From Coriobacteriia bacterium (GTDB taxonomy: Bacteria > Actinomycetota > Coriobacteriia > Anaerosomatales > PALSA-660), in contig JAUSAU010000049.1 in assembly GCA_030652345.1 (NCBI GenBank), forward strand, positions 1 through 31,194: DNA of 31,194 nucleotides. The letters are read 5' to 3'. This document shows positions 1 to 8,529 of this stretch, one piece after another. The position numbers and the translations under genes were made by a program. The notes under the pieces are model-generated. The model did not search any database. It saw only the letters and a program-made list of their open reading frames with translations, and was not told the DNA's origin. Every line of letters begins with the position of its first letter. Position 1 is the stretch's first letter.

Positions 1-52
1 GGCGGGGTACCAACTCACGACAGTGACATCGGCGACGCGGGATAGGGGCGAC

Positions 53-538
53 ATGCAGCAGGGCCACGATGTACCGAGTCTGGAAGAGATCAGGCGGCAG
101 CGACCGGAGGTCCTCAACGCCAACGAGGCGGTCGCGGAGAACCTCTCCCGACTCGACCGGGTCGCCATGTGGATCACCACGCGCGTCGGGACGATGGGCT
201 TCTTCCTCATCATCTTCACCTGGACGGCGCTGTGGCTCGGGTGGAACACGCTGGGTCCGGCCTCGGGGCGATTCGACCCGTATCCCGGCTTCGTGTTGTG
301 GCTGTTCATCTCGAACATGCTCCAGATATTCCTGATGCCGCTGCTGATGATCGGCCAGAACCTGCAGGGCAGGCACTCTGAGGTCCGTGCCGAGAACGAC
401 TACCGGGTCAATGTGAAGGCCGAGCGCGAGGTCGACGCCATCCTTGCGCACTTAGAGAATCAGAACCGCGAGCTCGAGGTCATCAGAGGGCGTCTCGACG
501 CGATGGCGGAGGCAGGGCGTCCCGACACCGGCGGGTGA
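53..538 (+). CDS. DUF1003 family membrane protein
   Basis: Integral membrane protein of the DUF1003 family; its biochemical role is unknown. Two hydrophobic segments are visible at about residues 46-64 and 80-100, separated by a short loop containing FDPYPGF. A charged C-terminal tail rich in Glu, Arg and Leu looks coiled-coil. This two-helix plus cytoplasmic-tail layout is usual for the family. I chose ATG 53 because AGGGG lies 4 nt upstream; a GTG at 23 is in frame but has only a distant GGGG. The gene carries a TTA leucine codon at 451-453 (HLENQ), unusual in such GC-rich DNA. The end is complete; the upstream context lies outside the window. Confidence 0.85.
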   Translation: MQQGHDVPSLEEIRRQRPEVLNANEAVAENLSRLDRVAMWITTRVGTMGFFLIIFTWTALWLGWNTLGPASGRFDPYPGFVLWLFISNMLQIFLMPLLMIGQNLQGRHSEVRAENDYRVNVKAEREVDAILAHLENQNRELEVIRGRLDAMAEAGRPDTGG

Positions 539-623
539 CCTCTCACACCGGGCGCGACGCGATGTGGGCGCCCTGCTGTATCCTTACGCCCGGACACAGT
601 GGCATGAGAAGGAAGCGGCACCG

Positions 624-1658
624 TTGGCGAGGACCTTCGCATCGGATAACAACTCGGGCGTGCACTCGTCGGTGCTCGTCGCTGTCGCTGACGCCAACGA
701 CGGGCACGTTCATGCCTATGGCGACGACCCCTGGACCGCTCGCGGCATCCGCGCGCTGCGCGGTCTGCTCGGTGACTCCGCCGAGGTCTTCTTCGTCTTC
801 AACGGAACCGGCGCCAACGTCACCGCCCTGTCTTCGCTGATGCGCAGCGGGGACGCGGTGGTCACCCCCGCGACCGCCCACATCGCGTGTGACGAGTGCG
901 GTGCACCGGAGCGCTTCACGGGTTGCAAGGTGATCACCGTCCCGACCGCGGACGGCAAGCTGCGTCCCGCGGACGTGGAGCCGCTCTTGGCAGAGCACGG
1001 CAACATGCATCATGTGCAGCCTCGCGTCATCTCGATCTCACAGGTGGCCGAGACCGGCACGGTCTACACAGCCGACGAGGTCCGCTCGCTCGCCGATCTC
1101 GCGCACGCGCACGGGATGTACGTGCACATGGACGGCGCGCGGCTCGCCAACGCGGCGGTCGCGCTCGACGTCGAAGTCCGATCGTTCACCACCGACGCCG
1201 GTGTGGACGTCGTCAGCTTCGGCGGCACCAAGAACGGGCTGCTCTTCGGCGAGGCGGTGTGCTTCCTCACCCCGGGGCTGTCCGACGGCTTCCTCTACGA
1301 GCGCAAGAGCGGCGGGCAGCTCGCGAGCAAGATGCGCTTCGTCGGCGCACAGTTCGCGGCGATGTACGGCTCGTCGCTGTGGCACGAGTGCGCGTCGAAC
1401 GCGAACGCGATGGCGGCGCGCTTGAGCGCGGCGGCGACGGCGGCCGGGGTCGTACTCGAGTGGCCGGCCGAGGCGAACGAGGTGTTCGCCGTTCTGCCGA
1501 CCGGTGCGGTGTCCGCGCTGCAGGCGGTCGCGGATTTCTATGTATGGGAAACGCGCGGCGGAGACGCCGTCGTGCGATGGGTGTGCTCATGGGATACGAC
1601 GCCGGAGGATGTCGACCGCTTCGTCGCGGCGATCCCCGGCGCACTGAAGGGTGCGTGA
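624..1658 (+). CDS. ltaE: Low-specificity L-threonine aldolase
   Basis: PLP-dependent beta-eliminating lyase that cleaves L-threonine or allo-threonine to glycine and acetaldehyde. The N-terminus FASDNNSG, the HVHMDGARLANAA segment carrying the PLP-binding Asp, and SFGGTKNG with the Schiff-base lysine (about K203) identify the family. The GGTKNG form fits the Pseudomonas-type branch. About 344 residues is normal length. Homologues usually begin just before FASDNNSG, so I prefer TTG 624, which has AGAAGGAAG about 10 nt upstream. A GTG at 564 gives a longer protein with an unconvincing extension. The helicase gene starts 3 nt after its stop, so the two are probably co-transcribed. Confidence 0.88.
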   Translation: MARTFASDNNSGVHSSVLVAVADANDGHVHAYGDDPWTARGIRALRGLLGDSAEVFFVFNGTGANVTALSSLMRSGDAVVTPATAHIACDECGAPERFTGCKVITVPTADGKLRPADVEPLLAEHGNMHHVQPRVISISQVAETGTVYTADEVRSLADLAHAHGMYVHMDGARLANAAVALDVEVRSFTTDAGVDVVSFGGTKNGLLFGEAVCFLTPGLSDGFLYERKSGGQLASKMRFVGAQFAAMYGSSLWHECASNANAMAARLSAAATAAGVVLEWPAEANEVFAVLPTGAVSALQAVADFYVWETRGGDAVVRWVCSWDTTPEDVDRFVAAIPGALKGA

Positions 1659-1661
1659 CGC

Positions 1662-2879
1662 GTGTTGAGGTTCTCAGATCTCGGACTCGATCCGACCATT
1701 CTCGCCGGTGTCGAGGCGCTCGGCTTCGAGACGCCGACCCCGATCCAGGCTGAGGCGCTTCCGTTCGCGCTCGAAGGCCGTGACGTCGTCGGCTGCGCGC
1801 AGACCGGTACGGGCAAGACGGCAGCGTTCATCCTGCCCGCGCTGCAGCGCACACCGGCCGACGGCGTCCTGCGCACACTCGTCGTCTCGCCGACACGCGA
1901 GCTTGCCCAGCAGATCGAACTGTTCACCCGCGAGATGGGCAAGGCCACCGGTCACAAGGTCGTCTCGGCCGTGGGCGGCGTGGGCTACGAGACGCAGGTC
2001 AAGGCGCTCAAGGCCGGCGTCGAGGTGCTCGTTGCGACGCCGGGGCGTCTGCTCGACCTCGTCAAGCGCGGCGATGCGAAGCTCGGGAAGGTCGAGATTC
2101 TCGTGCTCGACGAGGCCGATCGCATGCTCGACATGGGCTTCTGGCCCGATGTGCGCCGGATCCTCGCCGAGCTGCCCAAGCAGCGCCAGACGATGCTCTT
2201 CTCGGCGACCATGGCACCCGAGATCCTGCGCCTGGTCGAGAAGAACCTCAGCGACCCGGTCCGCGTCGACGTCGCTCCCTCAGGCACTCCCATCGAGGCG
2301 ATCCACCAGGCGTTGTACCCGGTCGACTCGTCGCAGAAGGTCGACCTGCTCGTGGCACTCATGGAGGCGCACGGGGACTTCGACCGCACGCTCGTCTTCT
2401 GCGGTACCAAGCAGCGCTCCGACGCGGTCGCCATGGGTCTTGAGCGGGCCGGCATCCCCACACTGACGATGCACTCCGACCGCAGCCAGGAGCAGCGTCA
2501 GAAGGCGCTGGAGAAGTTCCGCGCCGGCAAGGTCCGCGTGCTCGTGGCGACCGACGTCGTCTCGCGCGGTATCGATGTCGAGGGCATCAGCCACGTCGTG
2601 AACTACGACGTGCCGAGCCATCCCGAGGATTACGTCCACCGTATCGGACGCACCGCTCGCGCGGGTACCGACGGCACGGCGTTCACGCTGGTCACCATCA
2701 CCGAGTTCCCTGAACTCGACGCGATCGAGATGCTGATCGACACCGAGATCCCGGTTGAGCATCTCGAGGGATTCCCGTATCGCGAGCGTGCCATCCCGAT
2801 GGCGGGCCGCCTCGCAGCCCGCAAGAAGCGCAAGGCGTTCGGCGGACGGGTCATGGGTCGGGGCGGGCGCCGGCGCTAG
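1662..2879 (+). CDS. DEAD-box ATP-dependent RNA helicase (RhlE-like)
   Basis: ATP-dependent RNA helicase of superfamily 2, acting on structured RNA in the cytoplasm. The full motif set is present: Q motif FETPTPIQ (22-29), motif I AQTGTGKT (about 46-53), [16 protein letters not shown] (about 150), SAT (about 181), LVFC, RGID and [10 protein letters not shown] (about 326). The protein ends soon after the second RecA domain in a short basic tail (KKRKAF, RGGRRR) that probably binds RNA, as in the RhlE/CsdA group. Start GTG 1662 lies 3 nt after the threonine aldolase stop, with GAAGGG upstream. Its TAG stop shares a CTAG tetramer with the stop of the facing gene. Confidence 0.93.
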   Translation: MLRFSDLGLDPTILAGVEALGFETPTPIQAEALPFALEGRDVVGCAQTGTGKTAAFILPALQRTPADGVLRTLVVSPTRELAQQIELFTREMGKATGHKVVSAVGGVGYETQVKALKAGVEVLVATPGRLLDLVKRGDAKLGKVEILVLDEADRMLDMGFWPDVRRILAELPKQRQTMLFSATMAPEILRLVEKNLSDPVRVDVAPSGTPIEAIHQALYPVDSSQKVDLLVALMEAHGDFDRTLVFCGTKQRSDAVAMGLERAGIPTLTMHSDRSQEQRQKALEKFRAGKVRVLVATDVVSRGIDVEGISHVVNYDVPSHPEDYVHRIGRTARAGTDGTAFTLVTITEFPELDAIEMLIDTEIPVEHLEGFPYRERAIPMAGRLAARKKRKAFGGRVMGRGGRRR

Positions 2880-4660
2880 GGGGCCTGCGGCGTCGTTCCG
2901 CAGTCCCGGGCGTCTTCGAGCAGCAGTGCGGCGCTCAGCGCGCTCCCCGCATGTTCGGGCGACATGTCGATGACCGCCCACCACTCCGCCAGTGCCTCAC
3001 CGGCGAAGGTGAGGTGGGCGTCGCCGCATCCCGCGGCACCGAGGCGCACGGCGTTCTCGATCACGGTCGAGGACCCGGACGGCACGGCGCCGTCGCCTTC
3101 CTCGCGCGGCCGCACGGGCAGGTCCGTGTCCGCCGCGGTTGCGAACAGGCGCGGCCCGTCGGCGAATCGTGCCAGGGTGTCCGCATGGACGGCCTCTGCC
3201 CGGCGTCGAAGCGACTCGTCGCCGGTCACCTCAGCGGCCGTCAGCAACGCCGCGACGAGATGCGCCGCGTCCTCGATGAGGCGGACGCCCGCTGTCGACG
3301 GGTCGGAGGGCTCCCGCACGACCCCGTCGTCGCCCGCGGCCCGGTCGCACACGAGCGCGGTGTTCAGTCCGAGTGACGCCATGGCGTCATCGCCGAACGC
3401 CCGCGCGGCGTCGAGCAGTCCGCGCGCCGCGATGGCGTTCCAGCCGGTCAGCAGCTTCTCGTCCCGGTCCGGGTGGGGCCGCGACTGACGGGCGGCCAGG
3501 AGCAACAACAGGATCGCGTCGAGGGCATCGGCATCCCCCTCGCGACCGCCCGCGCGCGTGAGCGTGAGGGCGCGGGTGTCGCCCGCCGCCGGTGCGCCGA
3601 GGAACGCCTCGGCCATCGCCAGGTCGGCAGTGTCGAGAGCGGCTTCCAGCTGAGCCCGCGTCCACTCGTACGGCTCGCCCTCCTCGCCGCCCGCTTCTGC
3701 GGACAGAGAGGCGCAGAATCCGCCGCCGGGCAGCGAGAGCTCTCTCTGCAGGAACGCCGCCGTCTGCCGGGCAGCATGCGCGTACTCGGCGCGGATCGCG
3801 TCGCTCGTCGCGAACGGCGCCGCGGCTGCGAGCGCCGACAGGAGCAGCCCCTGGTCGCAGAGCATCTTCTCGAAGTGCGGGACGCGCCAGTCGGCGTCCA
3901 CAGCGTAGCGATGCACGCCACCGCCGACCTGATCGAACGTGCCCCCGCGCAGGATCGCGGTGAGGGTGAGTTCGAGTACGAACTCGATATCCGGCTCGGG
4001 AGAGTGCCGCTGGTAGGCGGCCAGGAAGCCGAGCAGGGGCCACTGCGGGAACTTCGGCGCGCCTCCGAACCCGCCGTGCACGACGTCCGCGAACTTCAGC
4101 AGCGAACTCGCCGCGGCATCGATCAGCGGACGGTCGATGGGTTCGGCGTGTCGCGGCGCCGCCCGGGCGACGAGGAAGTCGCGCGCCTGTGCGGCGACAT
4201 CAGCCAGACGCGCCGCGTCATCGCGGTATGCGGCATCCACGGACCGAAGGACGTCCGTGAACGAGGGCAGCCCGGCGCGCGCCTTCTTCGGGAAGTAGGT
4301 CCCGGCGACGAGCGGCAGCTTCCCGGGAGTCAGGAAGACCGTCATCGGCCAGCCCCCCGACCCGGTGCTCGCGGCGACGTAATCCATGTAGAGCGCGTCG
4401 ACGTCGGGGCGCAGCTCGCGGTCGACCTTGATCGAGACGAACCGGGCGTTGAGCAGCGCCGCTGTGTCGGCGTCTCGGAAGGATTCGCGCTGCATCACGT
4501 GGCACCAGTGACACGCCGAGTAGCCGCAGGAGAGGAACACGGGCCGGTCGAGTTCTGCGGCGAGCGCGAACGCCTCGTCGCCCCAGGGATGCCAATCGAC
4601 CGGGTCGTCGGCGTGCTGCCGCAGATAGGGGCTGGCGGCGTCGGCGAGACGGTTGGGCAC
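2876..4660 (-). CDS. Thioredoxin-fold protein, YyaL/SSP411 (DUF255) family
   Basis: Thioredoxin-like N-terminal domain fused to an (alpha/alpha)6-barrel resembling N-acylglucosamine 2-epimerase. The family (YyaL, spermatogenesis-associated protein 20) has no firmly assigned reaction. The signature CHWCHVM (C50, C53) and FVSIKVDRE lie in the first 110 residues; [21 protein letters not shown] and KLLTGWNAI follow in the barrel. About 594 residues is slightly short for the family. I prefer GTG 4660 ([10 protein letters not shown]) with GAGGAG 5-10 nt upstream. The GTG at 4693 directly abuts a TAGACT -10 box (4694-4699) and so would lie at or before the transcript start. It follows the selenoperoxiredoxin gene on the same strand. 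Confidence 0.9.
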   Translation of the reverse strand: MPNRLADAASPYLRQHADDPVDWHPWGDEAFALAAELDRPVFLSCGYSACHWCHVMQRESFRDADTAALLNARFVSIKVDRELRPDVDALYMDYVAASTGSGGWPMTVFLTPGKLPLVAGTYFPKKARAGLPSFTDVLRSVDAAYRDDAARLADVAAQARDFLVARAAPRHAEPIDRPLIDAAASSLLKFADVVHGGFGGAPKFPQWPLLGFLAAYQRHSPEPDIEFVLELTLTAILRGGTFDQVGGGVHRYAVDADWRVPHFEKMLCDQGLLLSALAAAAPFATSDAIRAEYAHAARQTAAFLQRELSLPGGGFCASLSAEAGGEEGEPYEWTRAQLEAALDTADLAMAEAFLGAPAAGDTRALTLTRAGGREGDADALDAILLLLLAARQSRPHPDRDEKLLTGWNAIAARGLLDAARAFGDDAMASLGLNTALVCDRAAGDDGVVREPSDPSTAGVRLIEDAAHLVAALLTAAEVTGDESLRRRAEAVHADTLARFADGPRLFATAADTDLPVRPREEGDGAVPSGSSTVIENAVRLGAAGCGDAHLTFAGEALAEWWAVIDMSPEHAGSALSAALLLEDARDCGTTPQAP

Positions 4661-4693
4661 GGCGTACTCCTCGGGTGGGTGGGGGCTGACCAC

Positions 4694-4699
4694 AGTCTA
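4694..4699 (-). promoter_or_regulatory. -10 box (TAGACT) for the YyaL-like gene
   Basis: TAGACT on the minus strand, just after the peroxiredoxin stop. It implies a transcript start near 4687 and a leader of about 27 nt before GTG 4660. No convincing -35 element is seen. The same hexamer recurs before the tRNA and the EAL gene. Confidence 0.45.
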
Positions 4700-4710
4700 C
4701 CGCGCCGGCG

Positions 4711-5178
4711 TCAGCCCGCAGAGCTTCGGCGGATCGTGGCTACCACGTCATCGGCGTGGCCTTCGACCTTGACCGACGGCCATACGAACGCCACGAGTCC
4801 GTCCGGCGCGATGAGGAACGTGCGTCGTTTGGCGGTGACGCCGAGCACCTCGCGCGCGCCGTACGCCGCGATGATCGCCTTCGACGTGTCCGAGATCATG
4901 GGGAAGGTCAGGCCGAAGGCGTCGATGAACTTCTGCTGCGTCTCGGGCTTGTCCGCACTCACGCCCACCACGAGGGCGTTCAACGACTCCAGTTCGTCAC
5001 GGCGCTGCTGGAAGTCGTTGGCCTCATGCGTTCAGCCGGGTGTGTTCGCCCGCGGATAGAAGTAGACGACGACCCATCGTCCGCGGTTTCCGGAGAGCAG
5101 GAATCGCCCGTCGCCCGTCACCGGAGCGTCGATCTCGGGTGCGGTCTGGCCGACCTCGGGAAGCGGCTGGTCACTCAT
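4711..5178 (-). CDS. Selenocysteine-containing peroxiredoxin (BCP/AhpC-TSA family), in-frame UGA at codon 49
   Basis: Thiol (here selenol) peroxidase of the thioredoxin fold, expected to reduce hydrogen peroxide and organic peroxides. Reading from ATG 5178 (AGAGG 7 nt upstream) gives MSDQPLPEVGQTAPEIDAPV, then VVVYFYPRANTPG, a TGA at 5034-5032, THEANDF, and an uninterrupted family-like protein to 4711. Bacterial BCPs read YPKDNTPGCTTEAC at this point, so TGA sits exactly at the peroxidatic cysteine. The second (resolving) cysteine of BCP is Asn54 here, so this looks like a one-Sec enzyme needing an external reductant. Total 155 residues, normal for BCP. Treating TGA as stop would leave only a C-terminal fragment from 4983. 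SelD, SelA and SelB genes in the same window support decoding as Sec. Confidence 0.9.
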
Positions 5179-5245
5179 GGAAGACCTCTCTGTCTGCACG
5201 ACGAATGGGCTGGAAGGTATATGCCCGCACCCGCCACGCCGCTAC

Positions 5246-5251
5246 GATACT
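5246..5251 (+). promoter_or_regulatory. -10 box (GATACT) for the small gene at 5285
   Basis: GATACT located 33 nt before ATG 5285, giving a leader of about 27 nt. It lies in the divergent region shared with the selenoperoxiredoxin gene, whose own -10 may be the minus-strand TATACC near 5216-5221. No clear -35 element. Confidence 0.4.
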
Positions 5252-5284
5252 GAGCGAACCCATCGAGTGACGGGAGCGCGGAAG

Positions 5285-5551
5285 ATGTCCGATGAATGCC
5301 GACTGAGAGCGGCGAACAGCATCCATGGCGTCCATTGCGACGGGCCCGATTGCACGTTCTGGCGCCTCGTCGATCATCTGGCGCTCGTCGAGGCCGTCGA
5401 TCGCGACGGCTGCGCCATACAGCATTTCGAACTGCTCGATGGCGGGCAGGAGATCGCCGGATGGCTCCTGTCGGTCAAGAGCCGGATGGACGCCGGCGAC
5501 CGGATGCCGTACGCGTCGGATCCCGATGCGTACGCGACGGCGGACGCCTAG
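5285..5551 (+). CDS. Small Cys/His-containing protein of unknown function
   Basis: I do not recognise this 88-residue protein. It has Cys5, an IHGVHCDGPDCTFWRLVDHL segment with His14, His17, Cys18 and Cys23, and a later Cys. That spacing could bind a metal or form a disulfide, but this is speculation. There is no signal peptide or membrane segment; the tail is acidic (DPDAYATADA). ATG 5285 is supported by GGGAG and GGAAG upstream and a GATACT box 33 nt before. The frame is open further upstream to 5177, but that stretch lies before the predicted promoter. It is divergent from the selenoperoxiredoxin gene and precedes the band-7 gene. Confidence 0.7.
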   Translation: MSDECRLRAANSIHGVHCDGPDCTFWRLVDHLALVEAVDRDGCAIQHFELLDGGQEIAGWLLSVKSRMDAGDRMPYASDPDAYATADA

Positions 5552-5559
5552 GTCGGCGC

Positions 5560-5565
5560 TATACT
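5560..5565 (+). promoter_or_regulatory. -10 box (TATACT) for the band-7 gene
   Basis: TATACT starting 9 nt after the previous stop and 58 nt before ATG 5618, predicting a leader of about 45 nt that contains the GGGGAGG ribosome binding site. No good -35 element at 17 nt. Confidence 0.5.
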
Positions 5566-5617
5566 CGAGTCGGAGTGGCGGCGCCTGTCGGGCCCGCCGT
5601 CGATAGGGGAGGACCTC

Positions 5618-6457
5618 ATGGAACTCATACTCGGCTGTTTCGGCTTCGGATTCCTGTTCGTCGTCACCGGACTGATCTCAGGTCTCCGTGTGGCGAACGA
5701 GTACGAGCGTGCCGTCGTGTTCCGTCTCGGTCGGCTTCAGGGGTTGCGCGGTCCCGGCCTGTACTGGCTCATCCCGTTCGGGATCGAGACCCAGCGCAAG
5801 GTCGATATGCGGACGATGACCGTGGATATGGAGAGTCAGGAGTCCATCACCAAGGACTCCGTCACGGTCAAGGTCAACGCCGTCGTCTGGCTCAAGATCG
5901 TCGACCCGGTCAAGTCGGTCGTGTCCGTCGCCAACTACTACGCGGCGTCCTATCAGGTGGCGCTGACAAGCCTGCGCAACATCATCGGCCAGCACGTTCT
6001 CGACGAGGTCCTCAAGGAGCGCGACAAGATCAACGAGGCGCTCCAGCTCGTGGTCGATCAGGCCACCGAGCCGTGGGGTGTGAAGGTCGAGATGGTCGAG
6101 ATGAAGGACGTCGAGATCCCGATCAGCATGCAGCGTGCGATGGCGCAGGAGGCGCAGGCGATGCGCGAGAAGCGCGCCCGCATCATCAAGGCCGAGGCCG
6201 AGCAGGAGTCCTCGATGAAGCTCGCCGAGGCGTCCCGCATGATCGCCGAGAACCCGCTCGCGCTGGAGTTGCGCCGCATGCAGATGATCACCGAGGTCGG
6301 TTCGGAGCAGAACACCACGACGATCATCATGATGCCGACCGAGTTCGTGTCGATGGCCGAGAGCATCACCGGTGCCTTCAAGCAGCGGATGGTGCCGGGC
6401 GCACAGGCCGCGGCCACTCCGGCAGCCACTCCGGCCGACCTCCCGCCGGAGGCGTAG
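5618..6457 (+). CDS. SPFH/band 7 membrane protein (stomatin/slipin type)
   Basis: Membrane-anchored SPFH scaffold protein, a family that forms oligomers in membrane microdomains. The N-terminal hydrophobic segment (residues 1-24) is followed by the band-7 core: NEYERAVVFRLGRL, GPGLYWLIPF, DMRTMTVDM, ESITKDSVTVKVNAVVWLKI and LRNIIGQHVLDEVLKERDKI. A Glu/Ala-rich helical region (QRAMAQEAQAMREKRARIIK) gives the usual coiled coil, and the C-terminus has an AATPAATPAD repeat. Its 279 residues match stomatin/slipin proteins. There is no adjacent NfeD gene, which often accompanies the family. The ribosome binding site GGGGAGG lies 6-7 nt before ATG 5618. Confidence 0.93.
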   Translation: MELILGCFGFGFLFVVTGLISGLRVANEYERAVVFRLGRLQGLRGPGLYWLIPFGIETQRKVDMRTMTVDMESQESITKDSVTVKVNAVVWLKIVDPVKSVVSVANYYAASYQVALTSLRNIIGQHVLDEVLKERDKINEALQLVVDQATEPWGVKVEMVEMKDVEIPISMQRAMAQEAQAMREKRARIIKAEAEQESSMKLAEASRMIAENPLALELRRMQMITEVGSEQNTTTIIMMPTEFVSMAESITGAFKQRMVPGAQAAATPAATPADLPPEA

Positions 6458-6498
6458 CACCCCGGAGTCCCGGCCCTCCGTCGAGGCGGGCGTTGGCG

Positions 6499-6504
6499 CA
6501 TACT
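6499..6504 (+). promoter_or_regulatory. -10 box (CATACT) placed for a leaderless transcript
   Basis: CATACT ends 6 nt before ATG 6511. Transcription would start at or next to the start codon. No Shine-Dalgarno sequence is present before this ATG, consistent with leaderless translation. Confidence 0.4.
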
Positions 6505-6510
6505 ACCCGC

Positions 6511-7017
6511 ATGCTCTTCCTCATCGACGGCTACAATGTGACCCGCGCAGACGACGCCACGCGCCGCCTGCTTCCGGACGACCAACGGCTCGCGCTCATG
6601 CGGCGGCTCGCCGCCCGCGGACGGGGACTGCTCGGATCGGGACGCATCGTCGTGGTGTGGGACAAGGGCTTCAACGCCGGCGACGAATCGATGCCCGGCG
6701 TCGAAGCGGTCTTCTCTCACGCGGAGACGGCTGACGACGTGATCGTGCGGATGGCGGAGGCTGCGACCGGCCCGGTCACGCTCGTCACCGCCGACCGTGA
6801 ACTGAAGAGCCGGGTGCGGGAGCGGAAGGGCCGTTCCACCGAGGCGTTGGCCGTCGCGACCGTGTTCGACGCCGCCGAGCAGACGAAGGCGAAGCGGCGC
6901 CCGACCGGTCGTCACCCGCACGGCGGACTCCCCGCCGGTCACGCCGGCATCACCAAAGAGCTCGAAGACCTGTGGCTGAACGGAAAGGAACCGCACCCGT
7001 GCCCGGATCAGGAGTGA
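6511..7017 (+). CDS. NYN-domain (YacP/Rae1-like) putative ribonuclease
   Basis: Small PIN-like NYN domain protein. Bacillus YacP (Rae1) is a ribosome-dependent mRNA endonuclease, so a role in RNA cleavage is plausible. Visible motifs are FLIDGYNV at the N-terminus (first acidic residue), ETADDVIV in the middle, and LVTADRELKSRV with the last conserved Asp. The C-terminal third is basic (KAKRRPTGRHPHGG), suggesting RNA contact. It is 168 residues, normal for YacP. ATG 6511 is chosen because the protein begins directly at the first NYN strand. It has no ribosome binding site and sits just after a -10-like box. Its end overlaps the next gene by 19 nt. Confidence 0.85.
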   Translation: MLFLIDGYNVTRADDATRRLLPDDQRLALMRRLAARGRGLLGSGRIVVVWDKGFNAGDESMPGVEAVFSHAETADDVIVRMAEAATGPVTLVTADRELKSRVRERKGRSTEALAVATVFDAAEQTKAKRRPTGRHPHGGLPAGHAGITKELEDLWLNGKEPHPCPDQE

Positions 7018-7739
7018 TCGCCAACGTCGTCGCCGTACTGATGGGTTCGGCCGTCGGGCTGGTGTTCGGACGCTTCATCACCGAGCGGTTCCGCAAGATC
7101 GCCTTCGCCGCGCTCGGTCTGTCCACGTTCTCGATCGGGACCATGATGGTCATCGGCGGTCTCATGAAGGCCGACGCGGCCAAGTCGAAGTACGCGGTCC
7201 TGGTGCTCGTGGGATCGCTCGTGATCGGCGGACTGCTCGGCGAGGCGATCGGCGTCGAGGCTGCGCTCGAGCGGTTCGGGCAGTGGCTGCGCTCCGTGGC
7301 CATGCGCATCCCGATCTTCAAGGCGGCCGCCGGCGAGGGCGAGCACCAGATGGTCGAGGGGTTCGTCGTCGCCTCGCTGCTGTACTGCGTGGGGACCATG
7401 ACGATCGTCGGTTCGCTGCAGGACGGCCTCGGCGACCCGAACCTGCTCTACCTCAAGGCACTGCTCGATGGCGTCGCCTCGATCGCGCTGGCGTCCGCGC
7501 TCGGTATCGGGGTGGCGTTCTCAATCATCCCCATCCTGATCGTCCAGGGGGGCATCGCACTCGGCGCCGGTGCCCTGGCACCGTTCCTGACCGAGGCCGT
7601 CATCCGGGAGATGTCGACCGTGGGCGGCACGCTCATCCTCGCGATCGGTATCGATCTCATGGACATCAAGCGGCTGCCGGTGGGCAACCTGATGCCGGCG
7701 GTCTTCGTCGCAGGTATCCTCGGCGCCTTCTTCGGTTAG
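6999..7739 (+). CDS. DUF554 (YdfK-type) integral membrane protein
   Basis: Multi-pass membrane protein of the DUF554 family; transport is suspected for the family but no substrate is established. About seven hydrophobic segments are visible, with family-typical stretches GTMMVIGGL, FVVASLLYCVGTMTIVGSLQ, KALLDGVASIALASALGIGV and LILAIGIDLMDIKRLPVGN. Its 246 residues are normal. I chose GTG 6999 because GGAAAGGAA lies 9 nt upstream and the first membrane helix follows at once; a GTG at 6972 is less likely. It overlaps the NYN gene by 19 nt, so the two are probably translationally coupled. Its TAG stop overlaps the TAA stop of the facing nth gene in the tetramer TTAG. Confidence 0.9.
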   Translation: MPGSGVIANVVAVLMGSAVGLVFGRFITERFRKIAFAALGLSTFSIGTMMVIGGLMKADAAKSKYAVLVLVGSLVIGGLLGEAIGVEAALERFGQWLRSVAMRIPIFKAAAGEGEHQMVEGFVVASLLYCVGTMTIVGSLQDGLGDPNLLYLKALLDGVASIALASALGIGVAFSIIPILIVQGGIALGAGALAPFLTEAVIREMSTVGGTLILAIGIDLMDIKRLPVGNLMPAVFVAGILGAFFG

Positions 7740-8410
7740 GCCGGAATCTCGGGTCGCCAGCCCGCCACGGTGAACGCGGCGGGGCAGATGTCCGACAGGA
7801 CGCACGCGCCGCATGCGGGCCGTTTCGCAGTGCAGGTCGCGCGGCCGTGGTCGATGAAGCGGTAGTTGACGTCGAACCATTCGGCACGGGGGATCAGGTC
7901 GCACAGGTCCTTCTCGACTTTGTTCGGGTCGTCGCTGTCCGTGAGGCCGAACCGGTGGGCGAGCCGGAAGACGTGCGTATCGACGGCGATGCCCTCGACG
8001 ATGCCGTAGGCGTTGCTGATCACGATGTTGGCCGTCTTGCGCGCCACGCCGGGCAGCCGCATGAGCCCTTCCATCGTGTCGGGCACGCTGCCGTCGAACT
8101 CGGAGACGATCATGCGGGCCGTGCCCATGATGAGTCTCGTTTTGTTGTGGTAGAAGCCGGTCGGTCGGATGATGCCCTCGACATCGAGCACGTCGGCGCC
8201 GGCGAGCTCCTCCGGACCGGGGTAGCGCGCGAACAGCAGCGGCGTCACCTTGTTCACGCCCACGTCGGTCGTCTGAGCCGACAGGATGACCGCGACGAGC
8301 AGCGTCCACGGCGAGTCGAAGTCCAGTGCGCAGTGCGCATCGGGGTAGAGATCCCCGAGCCGGCGCATGATCTCGCAGGCCCTGTCGTGGCGCGTCGTTC
8401 CGCTTGTCAT
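7736..8410 (-). CDS. nth: Endonuclease III, base-excision repair glycosylase/AP lyase
   Basis: DNA glycosylase that removes oxidised pyrimidines and nicks the resulting abasic site. The helix-hairpin-helix LPGVARKTANIV carries the catalytic lysine (K125), and VDTHVFRL carries the catalytic Asp (D144). The C-terminus shows the iron-sulfur loop C-x6-C-x2-C-x5-C at Cys193, 200, 203 and 209. SAQTTDVGVN and the overall length of 224 residues match E. coli Nth (211). ATG 8410 fits the family N-terminus and has GGACGGGG upstream; the frame runs open to 8542 but that extension crosses the divergent promoter region. It diverges from a Tag-like glycosylase gene. Confidence 0.95.
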   Translation of the reverse strand: MTSGTTRHDRACEIMRRLGDLYPDAHCALDFDSPWTLLVAVILSAQTTDVGVNKVTPLLFARYPGPEELAGADVLDVEGIIRPTGFYHNKTRLIMGTARMIVSEFDGSVPDTMEGLMRLPGVARKTANIVISNAYGIVEGIAVDTHVFRLAHRFGLTDSDDPNKVEKDLCDLIPRAEWFDVNYRFIDHGRATCTAKRPACGACVLSDICPAAFTVAGWRPEIPA

Positions 8411-8431
8411 GACCCCGTCCGTCCTCGCGGG

Positions 8432-8453
8432 TACAATGGTTACGTTGAGCATA
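8432..8453. promoter_or_regulatory. Divergent -10 boxes between nth and the Tag-like gene
   Basis: TACAAT (8432-8437, plus) points to the Tag-like gene, with an unusually long leader of about 85 nt. TATGCT (8448-8453, minus) points to nth with a leader of about 30 nt. The two boxes face each other across 10 bp, so the transcripts would overlap at their 5' ends. Confidence 0.4.
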
Positions 8454-8529
8454 CCCGTGTCCCGCTCGTCGGCGGGGCGCAGAGTCCCGTGGCGCGCACT
8501 CCCGCGCCCGCAGACAGGAGTGTTCGTCC

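Noticed and set aside
4711..4983. Short peroxiredoxin C-terminal fragment starting at 4983 taken as a pseudogene
   Set aside because: Its upstream half is present in the same frame with a ribosome binding site and family similarity, interrupted only by the TGA at the catalytic position.
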